From the NCBI RefSeq assembly GCF_016908015.1, contig NZ_JAFBDB010000009.1, positions 43,957-107,956 of the forward strand: a stretch of 64,000 nucleotides of DNA. The letters are read 5' to 3'. How positions within the stretch are numbered: the stretch's first letter is position 1; each line of letters begins with the position of its first letter. This document shows, one piece after another, positions 44,311 to 53,499 of the stretch. This DNA comes from Clostridium pascui (lineage in GTDB: Bacteria; Bacillota; Clostridia; Clostridiales; Clostridiaceae). The notes beneath the pieces are model-generated. The model ran no database searches. It saw nothing but the letters and a program-made list of their open reading frames with translations, and was not told the origin of the DNA. Made by a program: the position numbers and the translations under genes.

Positions 44311-45758
44311 TGATAAAAATCATAGGCTTAGGTCCAGGAGATAAAAATGCTTTAACCTTGGGTGCAATAGAAACTTTGAAAAGTGGAGAAAAGATATTTT
44401 TAAGAACCTTTAAGCATCCTACTGTGCAGTATCTTGATGATTTGAACATAGCATATAGTACTTTTGACGATAAGTATGAAAATAGTAAAAGTTTTGATGA
44501 AGTTTATAACTCTATAGCGGAAGAACTTATAATAAGCCATTCTAAATACAAACAGATTGTGTATGCCGTGCCAGGACACCCATTGGTTGCTGAGAAGTCT
44601 GTAAGCATTCTTATAGAAAAGTGTAAAAATCTTAATGTAGAATATGATCTACTTCCTGCAGTGAGTTTTGTTGATGCAATTATGGAAAGTCTAACGATAG
44701 ATCCTATAGAAGGTATTAAAATTATAGATGCATTTGATATAAATAATCAACTATTAGATAAAAGAAGTGGGGTTATAATAACTCAAGTTTATAATAAGTT
44801 TATAGCTTCTGAAATAAAATTAGCCTTACTCGATTATTATAAGGATGATACAAAAATATATTTTATAAGAGCAGCAGGGGTGAAAGACTTAGAGATAGTT
44901 AGAGAAATTCCTTTGTATGAGTTGGATAGACAAGAAGAAATAGATTATTTAACATCGGTATATATTCCTAAGGATTTAAATAATAATAAGGATTTTTATG
45001 ATTTGTTAGAAGTTATGAAAACTTTAAGAGGAGAAAGTGGATGCCCTTGGGACAGAGAACAGACTCACGAAAGTCTTAAAAAATATCTTTTAGAGGAAAG
45101 TTATGAAGTTATAGAAGCTATAGAAAATAAAAATGATGATATGTTAATAGAAGAATTAGGAGATGTATTACTTCAAGTTGTATTTCATGCTGAAATAGGA
45201 AATGAAGAAGGATTTTTTAATATAAATGATGTAATACAATCTATATGTAATAAAATGATAGATAGACATCCACATGTATTTGGAGAAGTAGATGTAGAAA
45301 ATTCAGATGAAGTACTGTATAATTGGGATAAAATAAAGAAGAAAGAAAAGGGATTCAAAACCTATACAGAAGAAATGAAACATATAGCAAAAATCTTGCC
45401 TGCGCTTATAAGGGCTGAAAAAGTTCAAAAAAAAGCTGCGAAGGTAGGGTTTGATTGGGATAAAATAGAGGATGCATTTGAGAAAGTAAAAGAAGAATTT
45501 TATGAGGTAAAAGATGTATATAAAAATAATAATAGGGAAAAAATACTAGAAGAAGTTGGAGATTTAATATTTTCTGTGGTAAATGTAGCAAGATTTCTTG
45601 ACATAGACCCCGAGTTTGCATTAAATTATACTATAGATAAATTTATTAATCGTTTTAATCATATTGAACAAACGGCGATTAATAAAGGTTTAAAATTAGA
45701 AAACATGACGTTGCAGGAAATGGACTTATTATGGGAGGAAGCAAAAACACAAAAATAG
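44310..45758 (+). CDS. mazG: Fusion of tetrapyrrole-methylase-like domain and MazG pyrophosphohydrolase (YabN)
   Basis: The 482-residue protein joins a SAM-dependent tetrapyrrole methylase-like domain (about 1-220: IKIIGLGPGDKNALTLGAIE, YAVPGHPLVAE) to a MazG nucleoside-triphosphate pyrophosphohydrolase (about 230-482: LRGESGCPWDREQTHESLKK, EELGDVLLQVVFHAEI, and a second EExxD-type site EEVGDLIFSVVNVARF). MazG enzymes clear aberrant nucleotides. The fusion is the normal YabN form of Firmicutes. The role of the methylase-like half is unknown. Confidence 0.93.
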   Translation: MIKIIGLGPGDKNALTLGAIETLKSGEKIFLRTFKHPTVQYLDDLNIAYSTFDDKYENSKSFDEVYNSIAEELIISHSKYKQIVYAVPGHPLVAEKSVSILIEKCKNLNVEYDLLPAVSFVDAIMESLTIDPIEGIKIIDAFDINNQLLDKRSGVIITQVYNKFIASEIKLALLDYYKDDTKIYFIRAAGVKDLEIVREIPLYELDRQEEIDYLTSVYIPKDLNNNKDFYDLLEVMKTLRGESGCPWDREQTHESLKKYLLEESYEVIEAIENKNDDMLIEELGDVLLQVVFHAEIGNEEGFFNINDVIQSICNKMIDRHPHVFGEVDVENSDEVLYNWDKIKKKEKGFKTYTEEMKHIAKILPALIRAEKVQKKAAKVGFDWDKIEDAFEKVKEEFYEVKDVYKNNNREKILEEVGDLIFSVVNVARFLDIDPEFALNYTIDKFINRFNHIEQTAINKGLKLENMTLQEMDLLWEEAKTQK

Positions 45759-45856
45759 CTTTTTCTTAAAAAACTGCAATAAAAAAGAAGGAATTTTTAA
45801 ATTAACGAAGAATATGCTACTTTATAGCATACTCATATTTAAGGAGGTAAACAAAG

Positions 45857-46132
45857 GTGAACAAATCAGAATTAATTACAAGCATGGCTGAAAAATCTAA
45901 ACTAACTAAGAAGGATGCAGAGGTTGCTTTAAAGGCATTTATAGAAAGTGTTGAAGAAGCTTTAGAAAAAGGTGAAAAGGTTCAGTTAGTGGGATTTGGA
46001 ACTTTTGAAACAAGAGAAAGAGCAGCAAGAGTTGGTAGAAACCCAAAAACTAAAGAAGAAATACAGATACCTGAATCAACAGTTCCAGTATTTAAAGCTG
46101 GTAAGGAATTTAAAGATAAAGTTAATAAATAA
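45857..46132 (+). CDS. hup: DNA-binding protein HU
   Basis: The 91-residue protein matches bacterial HU: MNKSELITSMAEKSKLTKKD, GFGTFETRERAARVGRNPKT and the beta-arm IPESTVPVFKAGKEFKD. It is a dimeric nucleoid protein that bends DNA. It starts at a GTG behind a strong AAGGAGGT. A palindrome TATGCTA-N5-TAGCATA (45813-45831) lies just upstream and could affect expression. It is located between mazG and rqcP, as usual in clostridia. A terminator follows. Confidence 0.97.
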   Translation: MNKSELITSMAEKSKLTKKDAEVALKAFIESVEEALEKGEKVQLVGFGTFETRERAARVGRNPKTKEEIQIPESTVPVFKAGKEFKDKVNK

Positions 46133-46150
46133 TAAATGTATTTATATTCA

Positions 46151-46180
46151 TAAAAACCTGGGTGAAAATCTAGGTTTTTT
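46151..46180 (+). terminator. Terminator after hup
   Basis: AAAAACCTGG / CTAGGTTTTTT with an 8-base loop (one G-T pair). Confidence 0.85.
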
Positions 46181-46200
46181 GCATTATTGGAGGGGAGCAA

Positions 46201-46464
46201 GTGAGATTAGATAAGTATCTAAAGGTTTCAAGAATAATAAAAAGAAGAACTGTTGCAAAAGAAGCCTGTGAAAATGGAAGAGTATACATAAATAATAAGG
46301 TTGCTAAACCTGGTACAGATATAAAAGAAAATGATATCATTGAAATAAAGTATGCGGATAAGTCCTTGAAGGCTCGCATAATTAATGTTGCAGAACATGT
46401 AAGTAAGGAAAATGCTAAAAGCATGTACGAAATTATGGCTGGGGAAGAAGATACAGAAGAATAA
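46201..46464 (+). CDS. rqcP: S4-domain RNA-binding protein RqcP (YabO)
   Basis: The 87-residue protein is a stand-alone S4 domain (VRLDKYLKVSRIIKRRTVAK, then GRVYINNKVAKPGTDIKEND). RqcP binds 50S-nascent-chain complexes with RqcH and helps Ala-tailing in ribosome quality control (Bacillus knowledge). It starts at GTG behind GGAGGGGAG. Its own terminator follows, and yabP begins 114 bases further on. Confidence 0.93.
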   Translation: MRLDKYLKVSRIIKRRTVAKEACENGRVYINNKVAKPGTDIKENDIIEIKYADKSLKARIINVAEHVSKENAKSMYEIMAGEEDTEE

Positions 46465-46477
46465 TGAGGGTTAATAA

Positions 46478-46521
46478 AAATAAGGCAGAGAATGTATTTA
46501 TATATTCTCTGCCTTATTTTT
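46478..46521 (+). terminator. Terminator after rqcP
   Basis: AATAAGGCAGAGAAT / ATTCTCTGCCTTATT followed by TTTT. Confidence 0.88.
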
Positions 46522-46578
46522 GTACTATAAAATTAAAAAAAAGCATATATAATATTATAAAAGTTGGAGGTGAATTGT

Positions 46579-46866
46579 ATGGAAAAAAAGGAAATTAAGA
46601 TAGAGGGAAAAAGCAGTTTAAATTTAGAAAATAGAAAAAGATTAACTTTAAGTGGCGTGGTAGAGGTTGTAAGCTTTAATGAAGATCAGATAATACTAAA
46701 TACATCACTTGGGACTTTAAATATAAAAGGGGAAGGACTAAAGATGAATAAGCTAGATGTACAAAATGGAGATGTTATTATAAATGGTATAGTAAATTCT
46801 TGTATATATGTGAATAAAGAAAATAAAAAGGAAAAAGAAAAGTTACTTTCAAAACTATTTAAGTAG
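46579..46866 (+). CDS. yabP: Spore protein YabP
   Basis: The 95-residue protein has the YabP pattern RKRLTLSGVVEVVSFNEDQI and LGTLNIKGEGLKMNKLDVQNG. YabP is required for sporulation in Bacillus, expressed in the mother cell; its biochemical role is unknown. ATG 46579 lies nine bases behind GGAGGTG; the in-frame 46564 start is inside the binding region. yabQ follows after nine bases, so both belong to one operon. Confidence 0.92.
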   Translation: MEKKEIKIEGKSSLNLENRKRLTLSGVVEVVSFNEDQIILNTSLGTLNIKGEGLKMNKLDVQNGDVIINGIVNSCIYVNKENKKEKEKLLSKLFK

Positions 46867-46875
46867 AGGTAGTGT

Positions 46876-47268
46876 ATGTTAATTTCTATTAGTCATCAAT
46901 TAAAATTGGTAATATTCAGCTTTATCTCAGGGGTCCTCACGGGAATGCTATTTGATATTTATAGAATAATAAGAGGATTTGAACGAACTAATAAAATAAT
47001 AACATTCATAGAAGACATGCTATTTTGGATATTTTCAAGTATAGTAGTCTTTATATTTTTACTATTTACAAACTATGCATATATAGGATTTTACGTTTAT
47101 TTACTAATAGCATTGGGCATATATGTATATTTGAGATTTTTAAGTAAAGTAATTTTATCTATAGAATACAAAATACTGAGAAGTGTGGGTAAACTTTTAA
47201 GAGTTTCTAAAAACATCCTATTGTTTCCTGCTGATGTTTTGTTATACACTATTAAAAGAAAAAAATAA
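46876..47268 (+). CDS. yabQ: Spore cortex biosynthesis protein YabQ
   Basis: The 130-residue membrane protein has three or four hydrophobic segments and the YabQ core SGVLTGMLFDIYRIIRGF. YabQ is needed for spore cortex formation and localises to the forespore outer membrane in Bacillus. It starts at ATG 46876 behind AGAGGTAG. The yabP-yabQ pair is a reliable marker of spore formers. Confidence 0.9.
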   Translation: MLISISHQLKLVIFSFISGVLTGMLFDIYRIIRGFERTNKIITFIEDMLFWIFSSIVVFIFLLFTNYAYIGFYVYLLIALGIYVYLRFLSKVILSIEYKILRSVGKLLRVSKNILLFPADVLLYTIKRKK

Positions 47269-47364
47269 TGTTAAATTATAAAATTTACTTGAAGAAACAT
47301 TAAAATCACATTAGAATATAATAAAGGGATAAAATATAATTAAGAAAGGAATTATTTTTTATCT

Positions 47365-47634
47365 ATGAAGAAGAATGTGAATTTTAAAAAGTTATTATTT
47401 TTCCTTTTATTTATATATGCAGGTTATATTTTTGTAAATCAACAAATTATAATAGGCAATATAAAGAAGCAAGTTATTCAAAGAAAAGTCGAACTTGAAA
47501 ATCTACAGGAAAAAAATCAAAAGCTCCAAGATGAGGTTAAGATGTCCAAAAGTGATTCGTATATTGAAAAGCTAGCAAGAGAAAAACTGAATCTTATAAA
47601 AGAGGGAGAAATTCCTGTAATAAGCAACAAATAG
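47365..47634 (+). CDS. divIC: Septum formation initiator DivIC/FtsB-type
   Basis: The 89-residue bitopic protein has a short basic N-terminus, one membrane span (about 10-27), a coiled coil (about 35-62: IKKQVIQRKVELENLQEKNQ) and an SDSYIEKLAREKLNLIKEGE motif. It is part of the FtsL-FtsB/DivIC-DivIB division complex. The start is ATG 47365 with AAAGGA upstream at a longer spacing. Its position between yabQ and yabR is conserved. Confidence 0.88.
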   Translation: MKKNVNFKKLLFFLLFIYAGYIFVNQQIIIGNIKKQVIQRKVELENLQEKNQKLQDEVKMSKSDSYIEKLAREKLNLIKEGEIPVISNK

Positions 47635-47684
47635 TTATAATTTAAATTTATTATACATTTATTTTAAGGAGGAATTTTTTTAAT

Positions 47685-48095
47685 ATGACCTTAAAGGCAG
47701 GAAACATACTAGAGGGTACAGTGGTAAACATCACTAATTTTGGTGCTTTTGTTGAAATTGAAGGCAAAACTGGATTGGTGCATATATCTGAAGTTTCAGA
47801 TAGCTATGTGAAAGATATCAGAAGTTATCTAAAAGAAAAAGAGACAGTTAAGGTTAAAGTAATTTCTGTAGATGAAAGTGGTAAAATAAGTTTATCAATA
47901 AAGCAGGCGACACCACAAAGAAAATCAGTGAAACCTATGGAAATTGATTGGCAGAGAGAAAAGGAAAAGCCATCACCTAAGGATTTTGAAGACAGAATGA
48001 TGAAATTCTTAAAGGATAGTGAAGAAAGACTTCAAGATGTAAAAAAGAATCAGGACTCAAGAAGTAGAGGATACAGAAAGAGTTCCAGTTACTAG
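47685..48095 (+). CDS. yabR: S1-domain RNA-binding protein YabR
   Basis: The 136-residue protein has one S1 domain (about 5-72: GNILEGTVVNITNFGAFVEI, TGLVHISEVSDSYVKDI) and a charged C-terminal tail. It resembles general stress protein 13/YabR; RNA or ribosome binding is expected, specific role unknown. It starts behind AAGGAGG. A terminator separates it from the tRNA cluster. Confidence 0.92.
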   Translation: MTLKAGNILEGTVVNITNFGAFVEIEGKTGLVHISEVSDSYVKDIRSYLKEKETVKVKVISVDESGKISLSIKQATPQRKSVKPMEIDWQREKEKPSPKDFEDRMMKFLKDSEERLQDVKKNQDSRSRGYRKSSSY

Positions 48096-48100
48096 TAAAT

Positions 48101-48130
48101 TAGAGGCTTTACAGCCTCTTTTATATTTTT
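48101..48130 (+). terminator. Terminator after yabR
   Basis: AGAGGCT-TTAC-AGCCTCT followed by TTTATATTTTTT. Confidence 0.88.
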
Positions 48131-48142
48131 TAAAAAAAAGTG

Positions 48143-48171
48143 TTGACATATGTAGAAGCGTGGGATATAAT
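48143..48171 (+). promoter_or_regulatory. Consensus SigmaA promoter of the tRNA cluster
   Basis: TTGACA (48143-48148), exactly 17 bases, TATAAT (48166-48171): a perfect consensus promoter 33 bases upstream of the first tRNA. Confidence 0.9.
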
Positions 48172-48203
48172 AATTTATGTCGTGAGACGGCAAAAGCTTA
48201 TGT

Positions 48204-48292
48204 GCCGAAGTGGCGGAACTGGCAGACGCACAGGACTTAAAATCCTGCGGGCCTAACAGCCCGTACCGGTTCGATTCCGGTCTTCGGCACCA
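48204..48292 (+). tRNA. tRNA-Leu (UAA anticodon), copy 1
   Basis: 89-base class II tRNA: acceptor GCCGAAG / CTTCGGC, anticodon loop TTAAAAT with TAA, long variable arm (GCGGGCCTAACAGCCCGT) and encoded CCA. Confidence 0.97.
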
Positions 48293-48297
48293 AATAA

Positions 48298-48373
<76 letters not shown>

Positions 48374-48383
48374 AATTTAACAT

Positions 48384-48460
48384 GGCGGAATAGCTCAGCT
48401 GGCTAGAGCATTCGGTTCATACCCGAAGTGTCGTAGGTTCAAGTCCTATTTCCGCTACCA
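48384..48460 (+). tRNA. tRNA-Met elongator (CAU), copy 1
   Basis: 77 bases; acceptor GGCGGAA / TTCCGCT, anticodon loop TTCATAC. It resembles Bacillus elongator tRNA-Met rather than tRNA-Ile2. CCA is encoded. Confidence 0.9.
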
Positions 48461-48478
48461 ATTACCTAAATTTAATAT

Positions 48479-48567
48479 GCCGAAGTGGCGGAACTGGCAG
48501 ACGCACAGGACTTAAAATCCTGCGGGCCTAACAGCCCGTACCGGTTCGATTCCGGTCTTCGGCACCA
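48479..48567 (+). tRNA. tRNA-Leu (UAA anticodon), copy 2
   Basis: Identical by eye to the copy at 48204-48292, 275 bases downstream. Confidence 0.97.
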
Positions 48568-48572
48568 AATGA

Positions 48573-48648
<76 letters not shown>

Positions 48649-48658
48649 AATTTTATAT

Positions 48659-48735
48659 GGCGGAATAGCTCAGCTGGCTAGAGCATTCGGTTCATACCCG
48701 AAGTGTCGTAGGTTCAAGTCCTATTTCCGCTACCA
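48659..48735 (+). tRNA. tRNA-Met elongator (CAU), copy 2
   Basis: Identical by eye to the copy at 48384-48460. Confidence 0.9.
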
Positions 48736-48737
48736 GA

Positions 48738-48776
48738 ACAACCTATAAGTTATAACTTATAGGTTGTTTTATTTTT
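48738..48776 (+). terminator. Terminator of the tRNA cluster
   Basis: ACAACCTATAAGTTA / TAACTTATAGGTTGT perfect palindrome followed by T4 and a T-rich tail. Confidence 0.9.
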
Positions 48777-48934
48777 TACATTATTTTAATACCATATTTT
48801 TACATAAAAATATTTATTTTATATATTTCTATGTGCGAAAGTGTAAAAGTATTGAAGAAAAATACACATAATATTTCTTTTCAATAAATAAAGCAGATAA
48901 ATGTCCTAAAAAAGCTAGAGATACCTATCACCTT

Positions 48935-48967
48935 ATGACAATTAATTCCAGAAGTCTTTGATATAAT
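48935..48967 (+). promoter_or_regulatory. Candidate Spo0A-type promoter of spoIIE with long spacing
   Basis: ATGACA (48935-48940) and TATAAT (48962-48967) are 21 bases apart. The Bacillus spoIIE promoter has the same unusual spacing and needs Spo0A-P. A TGTGCGAAA near 48832-48840 is only a loose match to an 0A box. The rest of 48777-48934 shows nothing else. Confidence 0.5.
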
Positions 48968-49000
48968 AATTTTGAGAAAAAATATAGGGTGGTGGGAATA

Positions 49001-51385
49001 ATGCAATATGGGGTAAATATATTTCCGTATGAAAGAATCAAAAAATCTAATAAGGATACAAATAATAGAAAGGCATTTTATTGTTCTACTTCTTTAAAGT
49101 TAGTTTTATATTTTATTGCAGCTTTCTTTATAAGTAGAGTACTTATGGTTAATTTGATGGCACCTTTTGGAATTGCATTTTTATTATGCTTTATTTTTGA
49201 AAATAAGAATATATTTTTGTTGTCTGCACTAGGGACGCTAGTTGGATATTTATCTATATATAATAATGTGAAGGATATAGGAGTTTACTTATGTAGTATA
49301 ATTGTTATAACGATGTTAAGCTACATATCTAATAAGATAAAATCAGATAAAAGGATAATTATTACATTTATATTGCTATTTTTAAATGTTGCATTATACG
49401 GTAAAGTTATTCTTAACATTACTACTTCCATTGCTCTTTTGAATGCTGTAATTCAAACGGCAATTCTCTTTCCAATATATTATATTATGAAGTTTTCTAT
49501 TGTATGCGTAAAAGAATTAAAAACTAAACATCTTTATAATAGTGAAGAAATAATAAGCATGGCTGTAACAGCTTCACTTATTATTTCAGGAACCTGGGGC
49601 ATTAATATTTATGGGGTATCCTTAAGAAACATACTAGCTCTTTCCTTTATATTAGTAGTAGGTTATGTGAAAGGTAGTAGTGCAGGAGCTTCTTGCGGAA
49701 TTGCAATAGGGACCATAATAGGTCTTTCAACCAATAATATGGTTGCATTTACTGGAATGTGTGGATTATGTGGACTTACTGCAGGGGTTTTTAAACAGAT
49801 GGGTAAAATAGCAAGTGGGATACCTTATATGGTAGTGTTTTTAATACTAAAATTATATTCTGATATAGGAGTTCAGTTTCAACTTCAAGAAGCTTTAATT
49901 TCCTTAGTAGTATTTTATGTTATACCATCAAAAGTTTATAATAGATTAGAATTAGAATTGGATTGGGAAAGAAAACAGGAGAATCTAAAGGAAAATTATA
50001 TAAGCAAAACTAAGGAGATTTTCAACTCAAAGCTAACGGACTTTTCTGGATTATTAATGGACATGTCTACTACTCTAGCAGGACTTGCAGATAATGACAA
50101 ACTTCAAATGAAGGTTAAGAGTAGTGCTTTAGTAGAAAACTTAGCAGATAGAGTATGCAGTAATTGTAATATGAAATCTATGTGTTGGAAGAGGGAAAGT
50201 TTCTATACCTACTCAGCATTTGGAGAGTTAATAGATAATTATCAAAATAAAAGAGAAAAAGTACCTTATGAAATAGAAAGGAAATGTATAAAAAGATCAC
50301 TTCTTATAAAAAATACTGAAGAAATAGTAAAAAGTTATATAATGAACGAAATGTGGAGAAAGAGATTGGCGGAATGCAGGGAGTTCTTATCTAATCAAAT
50401 CGGCAATATTTCAGTTGCTGTAAATGAAATAGTTGAAGAAATGGATTCAAGTACGCAATTTAACAAGTATATGGAAAATGATATAACAAGGATTTTAAAT
50501 AAAAATCACATTAAATTTAAGGATGTTTTTTGTTACAATGATAATGATGGAAGAGTGCTCGTAAATATGACGATGGATGCTTGCGGAGGAACTCAAAAAT
50601 GTGTTAAAGATATTTTACCTCTAATTAACTCAATTACTGGTAAGATTATGAGTGTAAGCGATGATGGATGTAATATAAATCCTAAAGATAATACGTGTAA
50701 CTTTACATTAGAAGAGACTCCTAAGTTTCATGTTGCTTCGTATGTATCTAGATTGTGTAAAGATGGAGAAAAACATAATGGAGATAGTTATTTATATCAA
50801 AAGGTTGATAATGGAACTTATTTAACTATGATAAGTGATGGAATGGGTTCAGGTCCTCAGGCAGGAAAGGAAAGTTCTGCAGCAGTAGATTTGATAAATA
50901 AGTTTGTAAAGCTTGGATTTAGTAAACTAACGGCTATAAATACAATAAACTCACTTATGACTATTAATTTTTCACAGGATGAAAAGTTCTCTACTGTAGA
51001 TTTAAATACTATAGATTTATATACAGGCGAAGCTGAATTTATAAAGGTAGGAGCAGCAGCAACTTTAATCAAATCGGAAAATAAAATTGAAAAAATGGAT
51101 TGCAAAAGTCTTCCTATTGGTGTGCTAGAAAAGGTAGATACAGAAATAATAAAAAAACAAGTTAAAAATGGTGATATGATAATAATGGTTAGTGATGGAG
51201 TGCTTGATTATGATAATGAAGAAGCAGGCAAAGCAGATTGGTTAGTAGAATATTTAAGTAAGGACAATACAAACGATCCTGAAATACTTTCTAACAATAT
51301 TATAAAAAGAGCCAAGGAATTAAGTAAAGGCAAAATAAAGGATGACATGACTGTTGTGGTTTCTAAGGTTTACAATTTATATTAA
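49001..51385 (+). CDS. spoIIE: Stage II sporulation protein E (PP2C phosphatase)
   Basis: SpoIIE dephosphorylates SpoIIAA to release SigmaF in the forespore and interacts with FtsZ. The 794-residue protein has about ten N-terminal membrane spans (about 25-300), a central regulatory region (about 310-560) with a cysteine group CSNCNMKSMCWK, and a C-terminal PP2C phosphatase domain (about 575-794) with LTMISDGMGSGPQAG, NFSQDEKFSTVDL and MIIMVSDGVLDYDNE. ATG 49001 follows a GGTGGTGGG site. It keeps the conserved place between the tRNA cluster and tilS. Confidence 0.96.
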   Translation: MQYGVNIFPYERIKKSNKDTNNRKAFYCSTSLKLVLYFIAAFFISRVLMVNLMAPFGIAFLLCFIFENKNIFLLSALGTLVGYLSIYNNVKDIGVYLCSIIVITMLSYISNKIKSDKRIIITFILLFLNVALYGKVILNITTSIALLNAVIQTAILFPIYYIMKFSIVCVKELKTKHLYNSEEIISMAVTASLIISGTWGINIYGVSLRNILALSFILVVGYVKGSSAGASCGIAIGTIIGLSTNNMVAFTGMCGLCGLTAGVFKQMGKIASGIPYMVVFLILKLYSDIGVQFQLQEALISLVVFYVIPSKVYNRLELELDWERKQENLKENYISKTKEIFNSKLTDFSGLLMDMSTTLAGLADNDKLQMKVKSSALVENLADRVCSNCNMKSMCWKRESFYTYSAFGELIDNYQNKREKVPYEIERKCIKRSLLIKNTEEIVKSYIMNEMWRKRLAECREFLSNQIGNISVAVNEIVEEMDSSTQFNKYMENDITRILNKNHIKFKDVFCYNDNDGRVLVNMTMDACGGTQKCVKDILPLINSITGKIMSVSDDGCNINPKDNTCNFTLEETPKFHVASYVSRLCKDGEKHNGDSYLYQKVDNGTYLTMISDGMGSGPQAGKESSAAVDLINKFVKLGFSKLTAINTINSLMTINFSQDEKFSTVDLNTIDLYTGEAEFIKVGAAATLIKSENKIEKMDCKSLPIGVLEKVDTEIIKKQVKNGDMIIMVSDGVLDYDNEEAGKADWLVEYLSKDNTNDPEILSNNIIKRAKELSKGKIKDDMTVVVSKVYNLY

Positions 51386-51392
51386 GTTGATT

Positions 51393-51440
51393 AAAAACTA
51401 GAATCCTTTATTAGTTGTAGGGATTCTAGTTTTTAAATTT
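51393..51440 (+). terminator. Terminator after spoIIE
   Basis: AAAAACTAGAATCC / GGATTCTAGTTTTT with a 14-base loop and T-rich flank. Confidence 0.88.
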
Positions 51441-51489
51441 TTATTTATGATATAATTATCCATATTAGTTTTTTAAGGAAGGGTTAAAA

Positions 51490-52881
51490 ATGCTACAAAA
51501 GATAATAGAGACTATTAAGGAAAATGAAATGTTTAACAAAGGGGAGAAAATAATCGTAGGTGTTTCTGGGGGACCGGACTCTATGTGCCTTTTACATATT
51601 TTAAATACTTTGAGGAATACATATTTTATAGATATTATAGCTGCTCATTTAAATCATGGACTTCGAGGAAAAGATGCAGATGAAGATGAAGAATACGTGA
51701 AGAAGTTTTGTGAGAAGAATAATATTGAGTTCTACTCAAAAAGAGTTAATATTGATGAGCTATCCAATACTTGGGGAATATCTTCAGAAATGGCTGGAAG
51801 AGAAGCGAGATACTCTTTTTTTCAAGAACTTTTTAGCAAATTAGATGCAAATAAAATAGCTATAGCTCATAATGCCAATGACCAATGTGAAACCATACTT
51901 ATGAGGATAATAAGGGGAACTGGACTCGAAGGGCTTGAGGGCATAAAACCTGTTAGAGATGGGATATACATAAGACCTTTAATAAAGATTACTAGAGATG
52001 AGATAGAAGACTATTGTGATAAAAACAATATTAATCCAAGAATAGATAAAACAAATCTTGAAAATATATATAGTAGAAATAAAGTTAGATTGGAGTTAAT
52101 TCCTTATATAAAAGAAAATTTTAATTCGCATATAATAGAGGTAGTTAATAGGCTTGGAGAAAATATAAAAGTTGATAATGACTTTATGGAAAAAAAGTCT
52201 AAAGATTTTTTTGGAAAATATTGCATTATGACTCCAAATAAAGTTAAAATTAAAAGTGAAGCATTTAATGAACATAAGGCATTGCTTAGTAGAATGATTA
52301 GAAAAGCAGTTGAAGTGGTTAAAGGAAATCTTGTTAACTTTGAAAGGGTACATGTAGAGTATGTAATATCGCTACAAAAGGGAAATACTGGAAAGGGAAT
52401 TGAACTTCCAGGAGGTATAAGAGCTTTAAATAATTATGGAGAGATAATATTAAGTAAAGAAAATAAAAATGAAATAAAAAGAGACTTAGGAATTTACGAA
52501 ATACATCTTAATGAAAAGAACAAGATAGGTAAATTTAATATTGAAGCAAATATATTAGATAAAAACTTTCTTGAAAGGGTAAAAGAGAACTCATTGGAAC
52601 AATACTTCGATTATCAAAAGGTTAATGGTAATATAAGTCTTAGATATAGAAAAGAAGGAGATAAATTTCAACCTTTAGGTATGAAAGGTACTAAAAAATT
52701 AAAGGATATATTTATGGATTTAAAAATCCCTAAATCTATAAGAGACGATATACCTATTATATGTGTTGGGAAAGAAATAGCATGGATTGTAGGTTATAGA
52801 ATAAGTGATAAATTTAAAGTAGATAAAACTACAAATAAAATACTTAAAATAAAACTAGAAAGCGAGGAAGAAAAGTGGTAA
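51490..52881 (+). CDS. tilS: tRNA(Ile)-lysidine synthetase TilS
   Basis: TilS converts C34 of tRNA-Ile(CAU) to lysidine so that it reads AUA. The 463-residue protein has the PP-loop VGVSGGPDSMCLLHIL (about 23-38), HLNHGLRGKDADEDE, the AHNANDQCETILMR segment, and a C-terminal TilS domain with LRYRKEGDKFQPLGMKGTKK. The substrate tRNA is not in this window. It starts behind AAGGAAGGG; its end overlaps or abuts hpt. Confidence 0.95.
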   Translation: MLQKIIETIKENEMFNKGEKIIVGVSGGPDSMCLLHILNTLRNTYFIDIIAAHLNHGLRGKDADEDEEYVKKFCEKNNIEFYSKRVNIDELSNTWGISSEMAGREARYSFFQELFSKLDANKIAIAHNANDQCETILMRIIRGTGLEGLEGIKPVRDGIYIRPLIKITRDEIEDYCDKNNINPRIDKTNLENIYSRNKVRLELIPYIKENFNSHIIEVVNRLGENIKVDNDFMEKKSKDFFGKYCIMTPNKVKIKSEAFNEHKALLSRMIRKAVEVVKGNLVNFERVHVEYVISLQKGNTGKGIELPGGIRALNNYGEIILSKENKNEIKRDLGIYEIHLNEKNKIGKFNIEANILDKNFLERVKENSLEQYFDYQKVNGNISLRYRKEGDKFQPLGMKGTKKLKDIFMDLKIPKSIRDDIPIICVGKEIAWIVGYRISDKFKVDKTTNKILKIKLESEEEKW

Positions 52882-52883
52882 AC

Positions 52884-53420
52884 ATGAGAGAAGACATTGA
52901 AGAAATACTTTATAGTGAAGAGAAGCTTAAGGGAAGGATAAGAGAATTAGGTAGAGAAATTAGTGAGGATTATCAGGATAAGAATTTAATGCTTATAGGA
53001 GTATTAAAAGGTTCAGTTCCATTTATGGCCGATTTAATGAAGGAAATAACAGTACCATGTATTATGGATTTTATGGCTGTTTCTAGCTATGGTAACTCTA
53101 CAAGTACTTCAGGTGTTGTGAGAATACTAAAAGATTTAGATTTTGAAATAGAAGGAAAGGATGTTCTGTTAATAGAAGACATAATTGATTCAGGAATTAC
53201 CTTAAGATATCTAGTGGATTATCTTAAGGGAAGAGGAGCATCTAGTATAGAAATAGCCTGTCTTTTAAATAAATCTGAAAGAAGAAGAGTTGAAATAAAT
53301 GCAAAATATATGGGTTTTGAAGTTCCAGATTTCTTCTTAGTTGGGTATGGATTAGATTATGCAGAGAAATATCGTAATCTTCCTTTTATAGGAATATTAA
53401 AGGAAGAAATTTATAAATAA
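52884..53420 (+). CDS. hpt: Hypoxanthine-guanine phosphoribosyltransferase
   Basis: Hpt salvages hypoxanthine and guanine with PRPP. The 178-residue protein has IGVLKGSVPFMADLM, MAVSSYGNST and the PRPP loop VLLIEDIIDSGITL, with C-terminal VGYGLDYAEKYRNLPFIG. ATG 52884 aligns best with Bacillus Hpt; a GTG at 52875, better spaced from GAGGAAG and overlapping the tilS stop, is a real alternative. The tilS-hpt-ftsH order is conserved. Confidence 0.95.
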   Translation: MREDIEEILYSEEKLKGRIRELGREISEDYQDKNLMLIGVLKGSVPFMADLMKEITVPCIMDFMAVSSYGNSTSTSGVVRILKDLDFEIEGKDVLLIEDIIDSGITLRYLVDYLKGRGASSIEIACLLNKSERRRVEINAKYMGFEVPDFFLVGYGLDYAEKYRNLPFIGILKEEIYK

Positions 53421-53499
53421 TTACTACTAATATTATTGTAAATAAATATTTGATATGATACAATTTTACAATATAACAACAAAGAGAGGGGGGCCAGGA

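Noticed and set aside
45996..46214. Second-frame ORF inside hup running into rqcP
   Set aside because: It overlaps HU in another frame and crosses the hup terminator.
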